Assembly: GCA_934446565.1 (NCBI GenBank)
Contig: CAKSEO010000008.1
Location: forward strand, 1 to 64,000
Direction: 5' to 3'
Length of the DNA stretch: 64,000 nucleotides
DNA from: an uncultured Oscillospiraceae bacterium
GTDB lineage: Bacteria > Bacillota > Clostridia > Oscillospirales > Ruminococcaceae
Both the position numbers and the translations under genes were made by a program. The notes beneath the pieces are model-generated. The model was not told the origin of the DNA. It did not search any database and saw only the letters and a list, made by a program, of their open reading frames with translations. Numbering within the stretch: the stretch's first letter is position 1; each line of letters starts with the position of its first letter. Shown piece after piece: positions 7,872-16,256 of this stretch.

Positions 7872-9848
7872 ATGGCGCAGATACCGCAGATAAACAATCC
7901 TATAACTGCGAAGAACTACAACTACAGTTCCAGACCCATGGATCCGAATACGGAACCGTTCGATATCGTGAAGCTCACCGGCGTCCAGGGTTCGGGGAAC
8001 TCCTCATCATCGGGGGCACGCAGCCGTCTTGAGATGGGCAATCGCGAGCTTATACCGTTACAGGTGCAGGTCGCTAAGGACCCTACCCTTGCGGTGGAAA
8101 CTCTGAAAGACCTGCTGAACATCGAGGTGCTCAACCAGGCGCTCATCAACGGCCATACCGAACTGTACGGGAAGCTGGAGGATCTCGCGGCGTCGTTGTA
8201 CGTCAAGCCCGAGGAGCTTGTGGAGGAGATACAGAATCAGGAGCAGCAGAACACGATGTTCAGCGGTCACGAGTTCTATGACGTTCTCCGCGAGGTCGCC
8301 AAGACCACCACCGACCCCTCGACCAAGGAGCTCATCGGAAATCTGCTGAAATCCATCAACTTCGCCCAGAACAAGAACGAGATACTCGGCGCGCTGCGTG
8401 CGAATATGAAGTTCCTTTCGGAGTATTTCTCCCCGAATGAGAAGTTGTCGGCAAAGCTGCTGAATCTTTCTCAGGAGTGGGGAGCTGCTGACGCCGACAA
8501 GTACTTCGACTACCTCAAGGGAGAGACCCTGGCGGTGATGAAGGATGTCAGCGGAAGCCTGCTGAACGATGAGCGTACGCAGATGCTGATACCACTCATC
8601 ACACACAACCTGTCGCGTTATAACAACAGCCCGTACATGTGCAAGGAGTACTTCAACCTGCTGCTTTCGCAGATATCTTCGGGAACTCTCCGCGAGTCGC
8701 TGAAAAATTCTTTCAACCGACTGTATTCTGCTATATTCAACAAGCAGAAGATGACAGACCCGAACGGTTCGTCACAGGAACATCAGGAGCAGGAACTCCC
8801 TTTAGATAATTATACAACAAATTCACAACAAAATCAACCACTAACAGGAAATTCAATAGATAAAAATGCAAATTTAGCTGCCGAAGGCGATGATATTCGG
8901 CATATCGACAAAAATTCTGGTCAGGAAATTGGCGAAAATGACGAGGAACTTCCTGAGCTCACCGGATACGAAAAGCATCTGAACGAGCTCATGAGCGAAA
9001 AAGGCTACATGACTGCGCTGAAAGAAAGCGGATATAACATTGAGCAGCAGCTTGCGGCGTACAGCCGCGGACGTCAGACCGGTGCGGAAACCCTGCACAA
9101 TATGGTTAAGGGTTTGTTCATCGACGACAAGAACGGCGACATGTCGGCGCAGTTCACGCAGGACTTTTCCAAGCTTCACACTATCCAGGAGGTCATCGAC
9201 AAGCTGAACGAAATGCTCCGTGCTATGCCTGATATGCCGATAAGGGAGCGACTTTACGGTGCGTTCGTTGACGTCATCGACAAGATGGCGCTGAAGAACG
9301 AGCTCCCGCAGCACGGCGTAAGGCCGCCAGTGCGTTCGACTCTGGACAGCCTGACCGATTTCATCCAGGAGAACATCAACCATCCCGCTCTGAAATCCCT
9401 GGACAGTTTTAATGCGACCAACCTGCTGCAAAGCCTGCTGAACGCTCCGGGAGTGTTCACGCCGCTTGCGCACTACATACTGCCGCTTGACGTTGACGGC
9501 ACGAAGGCTTTCGGCGAGCTGTGGGTGGACAATGATGAGAACAATCCGAACAACACGCCGGGAACGCAGCGCAACTATCACCTGTTCCTGACGTTTGACG
9601 TGGAGAGTATCGGCAGATTCGAGGTAGACCTGTATGCTCTGGGCGACGAGGTGAATCTCACACTGCTGTATCCGCAGCGTTTCGAAAAGCAGATAGAGCC
9701 GATGAAGGACAGGATAAACAAGGTCGTAAGGAATGTCGGCTACAATACGAGGACATTCGAAACTGCGCCGTTGAAGGCTCCGCACAACCTGACGGAGATA
9801 TTTCCGAAGATAGTCGATAAGCGGACCACGCTGAACACCCGCGTTTAA
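7872..9848 (+). CDS. FliK-like flagellar hook-length control family protein
   Basis: A 658-residue cytosolic protein. The bulk is predicted helical with low similarity to known families. The C-terminal 120 residues have the order expected of a FliK C-terminal domain: LFLTFDVESIGRFEVDLYAL, then VNLTLLYPQRFEKQIEP, then a helix ending in NVGY. A disordered Asn/Gln/Asp-rich linker (about 300-365) separates the two parts. The next gene, 12 bp away, encodes an isolated FlhB C-terminal domain, the same pairing as ylqG-ylqH in Bacillus subtilis. FliK-type proteins control switching of type III export substrates through FlhB, so a role in export control is inferred. The start has a GCGAGGAGGG ribosome binding site. 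Confidence 0.6.
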   Translation: MAQIPQINNPITAKNYNYSSRPMDPNTEPFDIVKLTGVQGSGNSSSSGARSRLEMGNRELIPLQVQVAKDPTLAVETLKDLLNIEVLNQALINGHTELYGKLEDLAASLYVKPEELVEEIQNQEQQNTMFSGHEFYDVLREVAKTTTDPSTKELIGNLLKSINFAQNKNEILGALRANMKFLSEYFSPNEKLSAKLLNLSQEWGAADADKYFDYLKGETLAVMKDVSGSLLNDERTQMLIPLITHNLSRYNNSPYMCKEYFNLLLSQISSGTLRESLKNSFNRLYSAIFNKQKMTDPNGSSQEHQEQELPLDNYTTNSQQNQPLTGNSIDKNANLAAEGDDIRHIDKNSGQEIGENDEELPELTGYEKHLNELMSEKGYMTALKESGYNIEQQLAAYSRGRQTGAETLHNMVKGLFIDDKNGDMSAQFTQDFSKLHTIQEVIDKLNEMLRAMPDMPIRERLYGAFVDVIDKMALKNELPQHGVRPPVRSTLDSLTDFIQENINHPALKSLDSFNATNLLQSLLNAPGVFTPLAHYILPLDVDGTKAFGELWVDNDENNPNNTPGTQRNYHLFLTFDVESIGRFEVDLYALGDEVNLTLLYPQRFEKQIEPMKDRINKVVRNVGYNTRTFETAPLKAPHNLTEIFPKIVDKRTTLNTRV

Positions 9849-9860
9849 GGAGGTCTTAAC

Positions 9861-10169
9861 ATGGAAAAGCACCCGAAGGCACCCGCGAACAACAAGCGGC
9901 TTTACGGTCAGAATGCCGCAGTCGCGCTGAAATACAATCCCGACATGAACTACGCTCCGGTCGTTGTTGCGTCCGGACTAGGTGAGCTTGCCCAGAGGAT
10001 AGTGAATATCGCAGATGAGGCGGGCGTACCGGTCTACCGCGATGACAGCGTTGCGGCTCTGCTGGTAATGCTGAACGCCGGAGAGACCATCCCGAAAGAG
10101 TTGTACCAGATAGTCGCGGCAATATACGCCGAGGTGGTTTACACCGCCAACGACATGCGGAAGAAATAA
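9861..10169 (+). CDS. FlhB C-terminal-domain protein (FlhX/YlqH-like)
   Basis: A 102-residue protein that corresponds to only the cytosolic C-terminal domain of the flagellar export switch FlhB. Visible family features are AAVALKYNPDMNYAPVVVASG (residues 16-36), which aligns with the NPTHYAVAL strand region, and GVPVYRDDSVAALL. The NPxH autocleavage motif is replaced by NPDM, so self-cleavage of the classical kind is not expected. It follows the FliK-like gene by 12 bp with an AAGGAGG ribosome binding site. In other bacteria such proteins (FlhX) can partly stand in for the FlhB C-terminus. No full-length flhB is in the window. Confidence 0.85.
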   Translation: MEKHPKAPANNKRLYGQNAAVALKYNPDMNYAPVVVASGLGELAQRIVNIADEAGVPVYRDDSVAALLVMLNAGETIPKELYQIVAAIYAEVVYTANDMRKK

Positions 10170-10174
10170 CAAAG

Positions 10175-10357
10175 CGGGGCTGTTTGAACAGCCCCGTCAG
10201 ACCGTCGGAAAAGTCACTAAAGTGACTTTTCCGACGAACATCCGCCCTGCGGGCTTACGCGGATAGAAGTGTTTTTTGCCACGGGAAACCCGGAGCAAAA
10301 AACGGATTTCAAAAGCCCGCTTCGCGGGCAAATTCCGGGGCTGTTTGAACAGCCCCG
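10175..10357. repeat. Array of six consecutive hairpins
   Basis: Six inverted repeats fill 183 bp: 10175-10196, 10203-10236 (a 16-bp perfect stem with a 2-nt loop), 10240-10264, 10271-10303, 10315-10329 and 10336-10357. The first and last are the same 22-bp palindromic sequence (CGGGGCTGTT on the left arm). The last is followed by T-rich sequence on the plus strand, and the first by a short T-rich stretch on the minus strand. They may therefore terminate the converging fliK-like/flhX and GH5 transcripts. The inner hairpins have no such explanation and could belong to a structured RNA or a REP-type element. Confidence 0.75.
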
Positions 10358-10365
10358 TTTTATTA

Positions 10366-10560
10366 TTATAAGTCGTCTGCGTCCTGGACAGGTTCGTCGT
10401 CCGGGTCAGCCGGAATTCCGGTGTACATTCCCTGCGGGTCGGTCTGTGGTGAGGATAGCTCCACATCTGCGACTTTGTATGGCTTGGGCTTCCTGGCTCC
10501 GCCGGGATTTTTTGTGCGGTGGCAGTTTGAAAAGCTTGTGTGTTCAGTTATATCCTGCAT
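10366..10560 (-). CDS. Small hypothetical protein, 64 residues
   Basis: I do not recognise this protein. A clear ribosome binding site (CGGAGGAACGCAA before ATG) picks the start at 10560, although the frame is open further upstream. The N-terminal half is basic with a HRTKNPGGARKPKPYK segment. The C-terminal half is acidic and rich in Pro and Asp, ending DDEPVQDADDL. There is no signal peptide or membrane segment. It lies 68 bp downstream of the GH5 lipoprotein on the same strand and just before the hairpin array, so the two are probably co-transcribed. Confidence 0.6.
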   Translation of the reverse strand: MQDITEHTSFSNCHRTKNPGGARKPKPYKVADVELSSPQTDPQGMYTGIPADPDDEPVQDADDL

Positions 10561-10628
10561 TTGCGTTCCTCCGTGAAATGATTTCAGGCGCACTGTTTTG
10601 GTGCGCCTGAATATTATCTGCAATTTTG

Positions 10629-12023
10629 TCAGTATAATGACTGGAATGTTTCGGACGTTGTATCGTAGGTTTCCAATATTGGGTCAACCGTGTCTTGGGG
10701 TTCTGGTGCGGTCTCCGTTTCGGTAGTTTCAGATGATGTTGCAGGTTCAGAAGTTTCCATGTAAGTTGGCAGCTCCCGCGATTCCTCTGTTTCAAGGGAG
10801 TCAAGTTTCGCCGGGGCGTAGCTGTTTCCGCTCGTCGCGCGTTTCAGTGCCTTTATAAGAGCGGGAGTATGCCAGGTGAAGCTTGTGCGGTCGAATTCAC
10901 TTCCGTCGTCCCACAGGAAAGTTGATATGTAGTTATCCCGGCATAACTTCGTCAGCATTTCCGAGAAAAACACACGGCTCGCCGCGTCGCTTCCTTTTGC
11001 GCCGAATTCTGTTATCAGGACAGGCACGCCGTTGTCAACGAAAGTGGTTCGCAGTGATTCTATCTGAGATTTCATCCAGCTCTGCTCGGACTTATTTCCC
11101 CAGTAATTCTGTATAGGGGCGAGGCAGAATGTTTTCGGCGTGTAATAATGAACGGAAAGGATCGTTTTTCCAATAGTGTCCTCTGGCATTTTAAAGCGCG
11201 GATCGCAGGTGTCGGTGATATTTGCGCCGTATCCGGATATCACAAGATGTCGGTAGATGTTGTTTCCGCCGTTTTTTCGCACGGTGTTGACGAACGCCTG
11301 ATTGAAGTTGTTCAGTATTTCATAGGCGCGGTCCTTGCCGCTGCCGACGAACTCCACCTCGTTCATGCTTTCGAACAGCAACCGTTCGTTGTATGCGCGG
11401 AATTTTTCGGATATCTGCGACCAGAGGTTAGTGTACCTTGAGAGCGTACCGTTGTAATCCTTTACGGCGTTGCGTATCCAGGCGTCGTTGTCGTTGGCGC
11501 CGTCGTGATATACGGTTATTATTACGTACATGCCGCAGTTGTATGCGTAATCAACCACCTGCTGCACGCGGTTCAGCCATTCGTCCTCGATGTTGCCGGC
11601 TTCGTCGATGTGCTCACGCCAGGTTATCGGCAGCCTCACTGCGTTAATGCTGCTGTCGGTGAGCGACCAGAACAGCTTTTCGGAAACGGCTGGATTCCCC
11701 CAGAATGTTTCGTCGATCTTCTGCCATTCCTCGGGAGTAACGTCCGGAATGGTGTCGCCCGCGACGTTTGAAAAGCAGCACTCCAGCGAGTGACCGAGAT
11801 TCCAGCCGATGCGCATGTTCGCAACTATCTGCTGTGAGGACATCATCAGCATCGTCGACGGACGCTCATAGCCCTCGATATCTACATTGGGAGTTCCTCC
11901 GGAGAATACCTGATCCGGCGTCAGCGGTCCGGAGCTCTGCGAGGCGTCGGCGGAGCAGCCGGTGAGCAGAATAGCTGCCGTTATAGCGGAAATAAACTGT
12001 TTTATTCTGTGCTGCCAGCTCAT
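10629..12023 (-). CDS. GH5-family glycoside hydrolase lipoprotein (cellulase-like)
   Basis: A protein of 464 residues with a lipoprotein signal peptide (lipobox LLTGC, Cys23), so it is probably anchored on the outer face of the membrane. The catalytic domain (about 60-400) follows the GH5_4 endoglucanase pattern: NMRIGWNLGHSLE, VRLPITW, general acid/base Glu222 (FESMNEV), VHYYTP and nucleophile Glu339 (LITEFGA). The usual HH pair is replaced by VYHDG. A Ser/Thr/Glu/Pro-rich tail of about 60 residues follows. There is no dockerin or carbohydrate-binding module. The ATG at 12023 has the GGGAGG site at proper spacing and is preferred over GTG at 12032. The likely substrate is a beta-glucan or xyloglucan, inferred from the family only. 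Confidence 0.88.
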   Translation of the reverse strand: MSWQHRIKQFISAITAAILLTGCSADASQSSGPLTPDQVFSGGTPNVDIEGYERPSTMLMMSSQQIVANMRIGWNLGHSLECCFSNVAGDTIPDVTPEEWQKIDETFWGNPAVSEKLFWSLTDSSINAVRLPITWREHIDEAGNIEDEWLNRVQQVVDYAYNCGMYVIITVYHDGANDNDAWIRNAVKDYNGTLSRYTNLWSQISEKFRAYNERLLFESMNEVEFVGSGKDRAYEILNNFNQAFVNTVRKNGGNNIYRHLVISGYGANITDTCDPRFKMPEDTIGKTILSVHYYTPKTFCLAPIQNYWGNKSEQSWMKSQIESLRTTFVDNGVPVLITEFGAKGSDAASRVFFSEMLTKLCRDNYISTFLWDDGSEFDRTSFTWHTPALIKALKRATSGNSYAPAKLDSLETEESRELPTYMETSEPATSSETTETETAPEPQDTVDPILETYDTTSETFQSLY

Positions 12024-12058
12024 TGCGGACACCTCCCTTTAGTTATTCAGATGTTTAG

Positions 12059-12087
12059 ATTATATCACAGTTTTTACGGGTTGTCAA
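12059..12087 (-). promoter_or_regulatory. Consensus sigma-A promoter of the GH5 gene
   Basis: On the minus strand TTGACA (12082-12087) and TATAAT (12059-12064) are 17 nt apart, a perfect consensus. It gives the GH5 lipoprotein gene a short leader of about 30 nt and separates it from the glycan-modification operon upstream. Confidence 0.92.
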
Positions 12088-12104
12088 CGTAGTGCGCCGA
12101 AGTA

Positions 12105-12140
12105 AACAAAGCTCCCCGGATGTGCCGAAGGAGCTTTGTT
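12105..12140 (-). terminator. Terminator of the glycan-modification operon
   Basis: An 11-bp perfect stem AACAAAGCTCC/GGAGCTTTGTT (12105-12115, 12130-12140) lies just after the last gene of the operon. On the minus strand it ends in TTTGTTTAC, a moderate U-tract. It isolates the operon from the GH5 promoter that starts about 20-45 bp further on. Confidence 0.8.
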
Positions 12141-12150
12141 ATGGTCGTGG

Positions 12151-13446
12151 TTATCTCTTCTGGAGGATCAGCTCCATTGAACCGCTGTATCTCTGGCTGA
12201 TGTCATAACGCTTTACATCAAATCCGATCTTATCAAGTATGGGTTTCAGACCGTTGAAGCAGAAATAGGTGAAATGATTCATCTGATTCCACATGGGGTC
12301 GCTGAAGCCGGTCATGCGGGTGAACGCGCTTTCATAGTTCGGCGTTGAGATCCAGAGTATGCCGTTTTCGGCAAGCATTCCATATGCTTTTTCGAGTGCG
12401 CGAACAGGCTCGCTGACATGCTCAAGGACATCGCCCATAACAATGACGTCGTACTTTTTGCTGGTGCTGTAATCAAGGAAGTCCGCCCATTTTATATCCA
12501 GACCGAGAACCCCTGAAACATTCTCGCAGTCCTCGCGGCATATTTCTACTGCGTCTGCCTGATATCCCATTTCAAGTGCGCATGCCAGCATTTCGCCGTT
12601 TCCTATCCCTACTTCGAGATATCTTGTGCCGTTGTTGTATGCCTTTATGTTGTTGAACAGGTTGGAATATGTGGAGGGGTGGTGGTTGAACTTTATAGTA
12701 TGGGTGTTTTTCTTGGTATAATGCCCGTTTATTTCGGCGCGCTGCTGTATCGGGAAATTATATGCGTACAGATTGTGGCAGGACGAGCACTTCATCCACA
12801 GCTTGGCGGGAGCAAAATGCGGATCATGGTATACTGCCTGGTTCGCGCAATAATATGGATCAGCTTTGTTTGAGCCGCATACGGGGCAGATGTGGCTTAT
12901 TGAGTCGCGGGACTGAGCGGGGTCGTAAATATATCCGCAGCCATTGTAGAGTGCGTCAATTAGGTTCGGGAATTTACGGAAGTCGTCCATCACGAGATCG
13001 TAACATCTCTGCGGGTCCAGTACTCCAAGCAGGGTTGCCGAGAAATAATGCGCCGTAACATCGGTAAGCCCATCTCCGTTGCAGAAGTCAACCAGCATAT
13101 TTGCAAATTCTTCATCACAGCTGTGGTCGGTATCGCTGTCTGCCATCATGAGAAGCAGACCTACCTTAACAGAGTAGACAGCCTTATCGTACCATTCTTT
13201 GTATCTGTTTTCGCTCATACGCTGCCTGATAGTCAGCTCCTGTACGAGCTTTGCGGACATTCCGCTGAAATTCTGCTGGCTCTCCGGGTCGCGGATGCAT
13301 TTATCGGCTATGTGCTCGGCTGCGAGCGTTATATTGCCTGACATATCCATTGCCGAGTAGCTGCCGGTGCGGTAGTCTGCGTCTATTGTATTGAGTTCTT
13401 TGATTATCCCTTTCAGATACATAAGGGCATACTTTTTTTCTGCCAT
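12151..13446 (-). CDS. SAM-dependent methyltransferase with an internal zinc ribbon
   Basis: A 431-residue protein. The C-terminal half is a class I methyltransferase: SAM loop YLEVGIGNGEML, acidic DAVEICRED, VIVMGDVLEHV (motif IV) and ILWISTPNYES. In the middle, ICPVCGSNKADPYYC and WMKCSSCHNLY look like a zinc ribbon of two CxxC pairs. The first 180 residues are helical and unassigned. The substrate is probably a sugar or a small group on a glycan, judged from its operon, but I cannot name it. It is the last gene of the nine-gene operon, 19 bp after the GT2-TPR gene, with a GGAAGGA ribosome binding site. Confidence 0.85.
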   Translation of the reverse strand: MAEKKYALMYLKGIIKELNTIDADYRTGSYSAMDMSGNITLAAEHIADKCIRDPESQQNFSGMSAKLVQELTIRQRMSENRYKEWYDKAVYSVKVGLLLMMADSDTDHSCDEEFANMLVDFCNGDGLTDVTAHYFSATLLGVLDPQRCYDLVMDDFRKFPNLIDALYNGCGYIYDPAQSRDSISHICPVCGSNKADPYYCANQAVYHDPHFAPAKLWMKCSSCHNLYAYNFPIQQRAEINGHYTKKNTHTIKFNHHPSTYSNLFNNIKAYNNGTRYLEVGIGNGEMLACALEMGYQADAVEICREDCENVSGVLGLDIKWADFLDYSTSKKYDVIVMGDVLEHVSEPVRALEKAYGMLAENGILWISTPNYESAFTRMTGFSDPMWNQMNHFTYFCFNGLKPILDKIGFDVKRYDISQRYSGSMELILQKR

Positions 13447-13465
13447 CGTAGTTCCTTCCTGTATG

Positions 13466-15529
13466 TCACTGAGCCATTTTGCGTTTAAGCTCGCTTATTT
13501 CGGGGTCGTTAGGCGCGATGCCTGCATATTCATCCAGCAACTGTGACGCCTGTTGGAACTCTCCGCTGTCTATCAGCTGTTTGATGTTATCCTTGACTGT
13601 CTTTGCAAGTACGTCCATTTCGGTGACTTGTTTGGGCTTGTTGAGTTCGGCAAGATCCTTGTTTATATCCTTTGACAGCGCCGCAATTATCGGCTTTGCT
13701 GCCGGATATGTCTTTAACAGCAGCTTCATTGAAGCCGCGCATACCTTGTAGTTCTTCTGCTTTCTCGCAGCGATTATGTTATTTGCCATAGCTGCGCCGA
13801 GAGCCTGTGCAGGCACGGAATCCAGGTCATCTATGATCTCGCAGAGCCTTGAGCCTGCTTTTGCCCATGCAGCCATAACTCTGCTGATATCCTTTTGTGC
13901 GTCTATCATGATCTGCATTATTGTTTCCAATACTCGCAGAGCGGAAAGCAGCGCTTCTGATGTTGTCAGTTTAGTTGCGTCGTAATCGGCGGCGGTGTCG
14001 TACATATCATCGAACAGATTTCGGCAGAATATCGCTGCGGCATGCAGGTCGAACGTATCAACAAGAAGCGGAGTTATATCCGTGCTTTCTTTCAGCATGA
14101 AGTACAGCAATTCATAGTATGCGCCATAGCCGTCGGCTATCATCTTTTTCATTTGCTCGGCGGCGTTGCCAGTGGTGAAGTGGACTTCAAGCATATTCAG
14201 CAACGCTGACAGCATGGAGTCGTTTTTGTAGAGCTTCTTGAAGTATGCTATTTCCTCGAGCGGGTGTTCGTTAGTTTCTATGCTGGAGCGTACGAAAGCC
14301 TGGAGATACAGCCTTCCCTCGTCGTTTAGCTGTTCATAGAGCTGACCAGCGCGGTTATACATGCCTGTATTGGTCATGATGATAAACTCTTGGCGCAAGA
14401 GCTCCTTGATGTTGGGACGGTCGTATAGCTCGGGAATCTTTACGATTTTAAGATTCTGGGCAGCGATCTCATACTTCTTTACCTCTATACAGCACTCCAT
14501 AAGTTCGATAAGTGCATTGGCAAGGTTATATCTGACTGCCACGGCAAAACAGTAAACAAGCATATCCGGGGATTGAAGCTTTCCGTTTTCTATGCTCTTG
14601 TATATTCTGAAGAACTCAAGGTAATCTGTGATAGCCTCATCATTGCGGCGAAGCGCTTTATATGCCACTGCCCGCAGCAGATGTATTTCGGCGTCCGTTC
14701 CTAGAGTGCCGGGTTTGAGAGATTCGGGGAGATTAAAGTATTCCTCAGCTATTTCGAGTATTTCGTTCCATTTTTTCTTTCGGAAATACCCTGCGGCTTT
14801 TTCTCCGTAGAAGGCTATAAGTACAGTATAATTCTTGAGTTCGCGGCACTTTTGCATGCCCAGTTCAAGGTAGTACTGAGCCTTTTCATCAATGTAGAGA
14901 TTATAACTCTGGTAGAGCTGGAGATACAGGAGGGCAGGCGGATTGGCTTCGGATTTCAGACGTTCTTCGAGCAGCTTTGTGTTTCGTTCGCTTTTTTTCT
15001 TCTGAAGGTCTCCGTCGCTTATGTAGCCGAAATGGTCTGCTATATCGTCCAGTATCTTGGTAGGCGCGTCGAAATGCTGGAAAGTTTCATGCACCGCATA
15101 TTCAAAGCGATTTCCATCCATTCGTATCATTCTTGGTGAAAGAATGTCGGAGTAATGCTTCATGTCGGAATTATCGTAATTCCTTATGGTGTAGCGTGCG
15201 GATTTGTATTTTTTGTATTCCCCGCTCTTGAAGAAATGAATGATATCGTTGCAGGAATTGAATATTTCGTCCGCGTCAAGGAACATGTACCACTCGCCCT
15301 TTGCGCGGTCGAGGGTGGAGTTTCTTGCTGCGGCGAAGTCGTTTATCCACTCGAAATGGAACACGTTGTCCGTGTATTTTTTTGCGATTTCGACAGTGCT
15401 GTCGGTCGAGCCGGTATCGGCTATGATAAGCTCGCTGTCTATGCTGTCAAGAATGGGCTTTATCGCCGCAAGGCAGCGGTCGAGGTATTTTTCCTCATTC
15501 TTGACTATCATTCCTATTGATAACTGCAT
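13466..15529 (-). CDS. Glycosyltransferase family 2 protein with a long helical (TPR-like) C-terminus
   Basis: A 687-residue protein. Residues 1-230 are a GT-A type glycosyltransferase: LSIGMIVKNEEKYLDRCLAA, the nucleotide-sugar-binding IADTGSTDSTVEIA, and the metal-binding FLDADE motif. The remaining 450 residues are all-helical repeats of TPR character. GT2-TPR proteins of this form are common beside flagellin genes in Clostridia, where several glycosylate flagellin Ser/Thr directly. That role is inferred here from the position in an operon next to flagellin. The start has a GGAGGAAACACA ribosome binding site. Confidence 0.88.
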   Translation of the reverse strand: MQLSIGMIVKNEEKYLDRCLAAIKPILDSIDSELIIADTGSTDSTVEIAKKYTDNVFHFEWINDFAAARNSTLDRAKGEWYMFLDADEIFNSCNDIIHFFKSGEYKKYKSARYTIRNYDNSDMKHYSDILSPRMIRMDGNRFEYAVHETFQHFDAPTKILDDIADHFGYISDGDLQKKKSERNTKLLEERLKSEANPPALLYLQLYQSYNLYIDEKAQYYLELGMQKCRELKNYTVLIAFYGEKAAGYFRKKKWNEILEIAEEYFNLPESLKPGTLGTDAEIHLLRAVAYKALRRNDEAITDYLEFFRIYKSIENGKLQSPDMLVYCFAVAVRYNLANALIELMECCIEVKKYEIAAQNLKIVKIPELYDRPNIKELLRQEFIIMTNTGMYNRAGQLYEQLNDEGRLYLQAFVRSSIETNEHPLEEIAYFKKLYKNDSMLSALLNMLEVHFTTGNAAEQMKKMIADGYGAYYELLYFMLKESTDITPLLVDTFDLHAAAIFCRNLFDDMYDTAADYDATKLTTSEALLSALRVLETIMQIMIDAQKDISRVMAAWAKAGSRLCEIIDDLDSVPAQALGAAMANNIIAARKQKNYKVCAASMKLLLKTYPAAKPIIAALSKDINKDLAELNKPKQVTEMDVLAKTVKDNIKQLIDSGEFQQASQLLDEYAGIAPNDPEISELKRKMAQ

Positions 15530-15542
15530 TGTGTTTCCTCCG

Positions 15543-16256
15543 TCAGATTATGTGGTGTTTTTCAGCGTATTCCTGTATGCGCTGATAATCGCTCATCACG
15601 TCTACTTCGCCCCAGAAATGATCGGATATATCCTTTACAAATATCGGGTAGCGGATACAGTTGTCGTAGATGACGTTTTCCCACCACAGGTCGTAGACCT
15701 CGCGCTCCACCGCGTCGTTGAGAAGATTGCAGAAGGTCAGCACAAAGTCCTTTTTTATTCTGCCTATTCCGACATATTCGGTGTGTTTCTTCCCATCCTC
15801 AAGGTTCTTGCCAAAGCTGTTTATGAAGCTGTCCTCCGTAAGCTCAAAGCAGTAATCGCCGACAGAGCCGCGGGACTTATCGCCAAGCATTACTATACGG
15901 TGGTCATCCTCGAGGATTTCTTTCAGGATATCCTCCTGCCAGAACACATCCGCGTTGCAGAGTATAATGTCGTCCTTGCTTGAGAGGAATTCCTTTGCAA
16001 ACCACAGGGACGCCATACTGTTCGTCACCTTGAAAAAAGGATTGAAATAATATGTGACCGGCAGACCCTGAAGCGCGGAATATATGTCGTTTTTCCTGTA
16101 TCCTACTACGACGGCTGTGCTTATGCCGTTATCTGTGAGCATTTTTACGGTGTGGCGGATTATTGTGGTCTCGCCTACCGGCAGTATGCTTTTCGGCATT
16201 TCTATGGAGTTGTTCATTCGCCTGCCCATGCCGGCTGCCATTATTACTGCTCTCAT
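15543..16256 (-). CDS. Nucleotidyltransferase (LicC/PntC-like cytidylyltransferase)
   Basis: A 237-residue NTP-transferase that should activate a small phosphorylated or phosphonate ligand as its nucleotide conjugate. Family features: the N-terminal loop MRAVIMAAGMGRRM with MPKSILPVGE after it, and the metal-binding IILCNADVFW. A sugar-nucleotide pyrophosphorylase would usually be longer. The compact size and FNPFFKVTNSMASLWFA resemble phosphocholine and 2-aminoethylphosphonate cytidylyltransferases. It starts immediately after the aminotransferase stop codon, and its ribosome binding site GGAGG lies inside that gene. Pairing with a class V aminotransferase is the reason to consider the phosphonate variant (PntC). 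CTP use is inferred. Confidence 0.8.
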   Translation of the reverse strand: MRAVIMAAGMGRRMNNSIEMPKSILPVGETTIIRHTVKMLTDNGISTAVVVGYRKNDIYSALQGLPVTYYFNPFFKVTNSMASLWFAKEFLSSKDDIILCNADVFWQEDILKEILEDDHRIVMLGDKSRGSVGDYCFELTEDSFINSFGKNLEDGKKHTEYVGIGRIKKDFVLTFCNLLNDAVEREVYDLWWENVIYDNCIRYPIFVKDISDHFWGEVDVMSDYQRIQEYAEKHHII

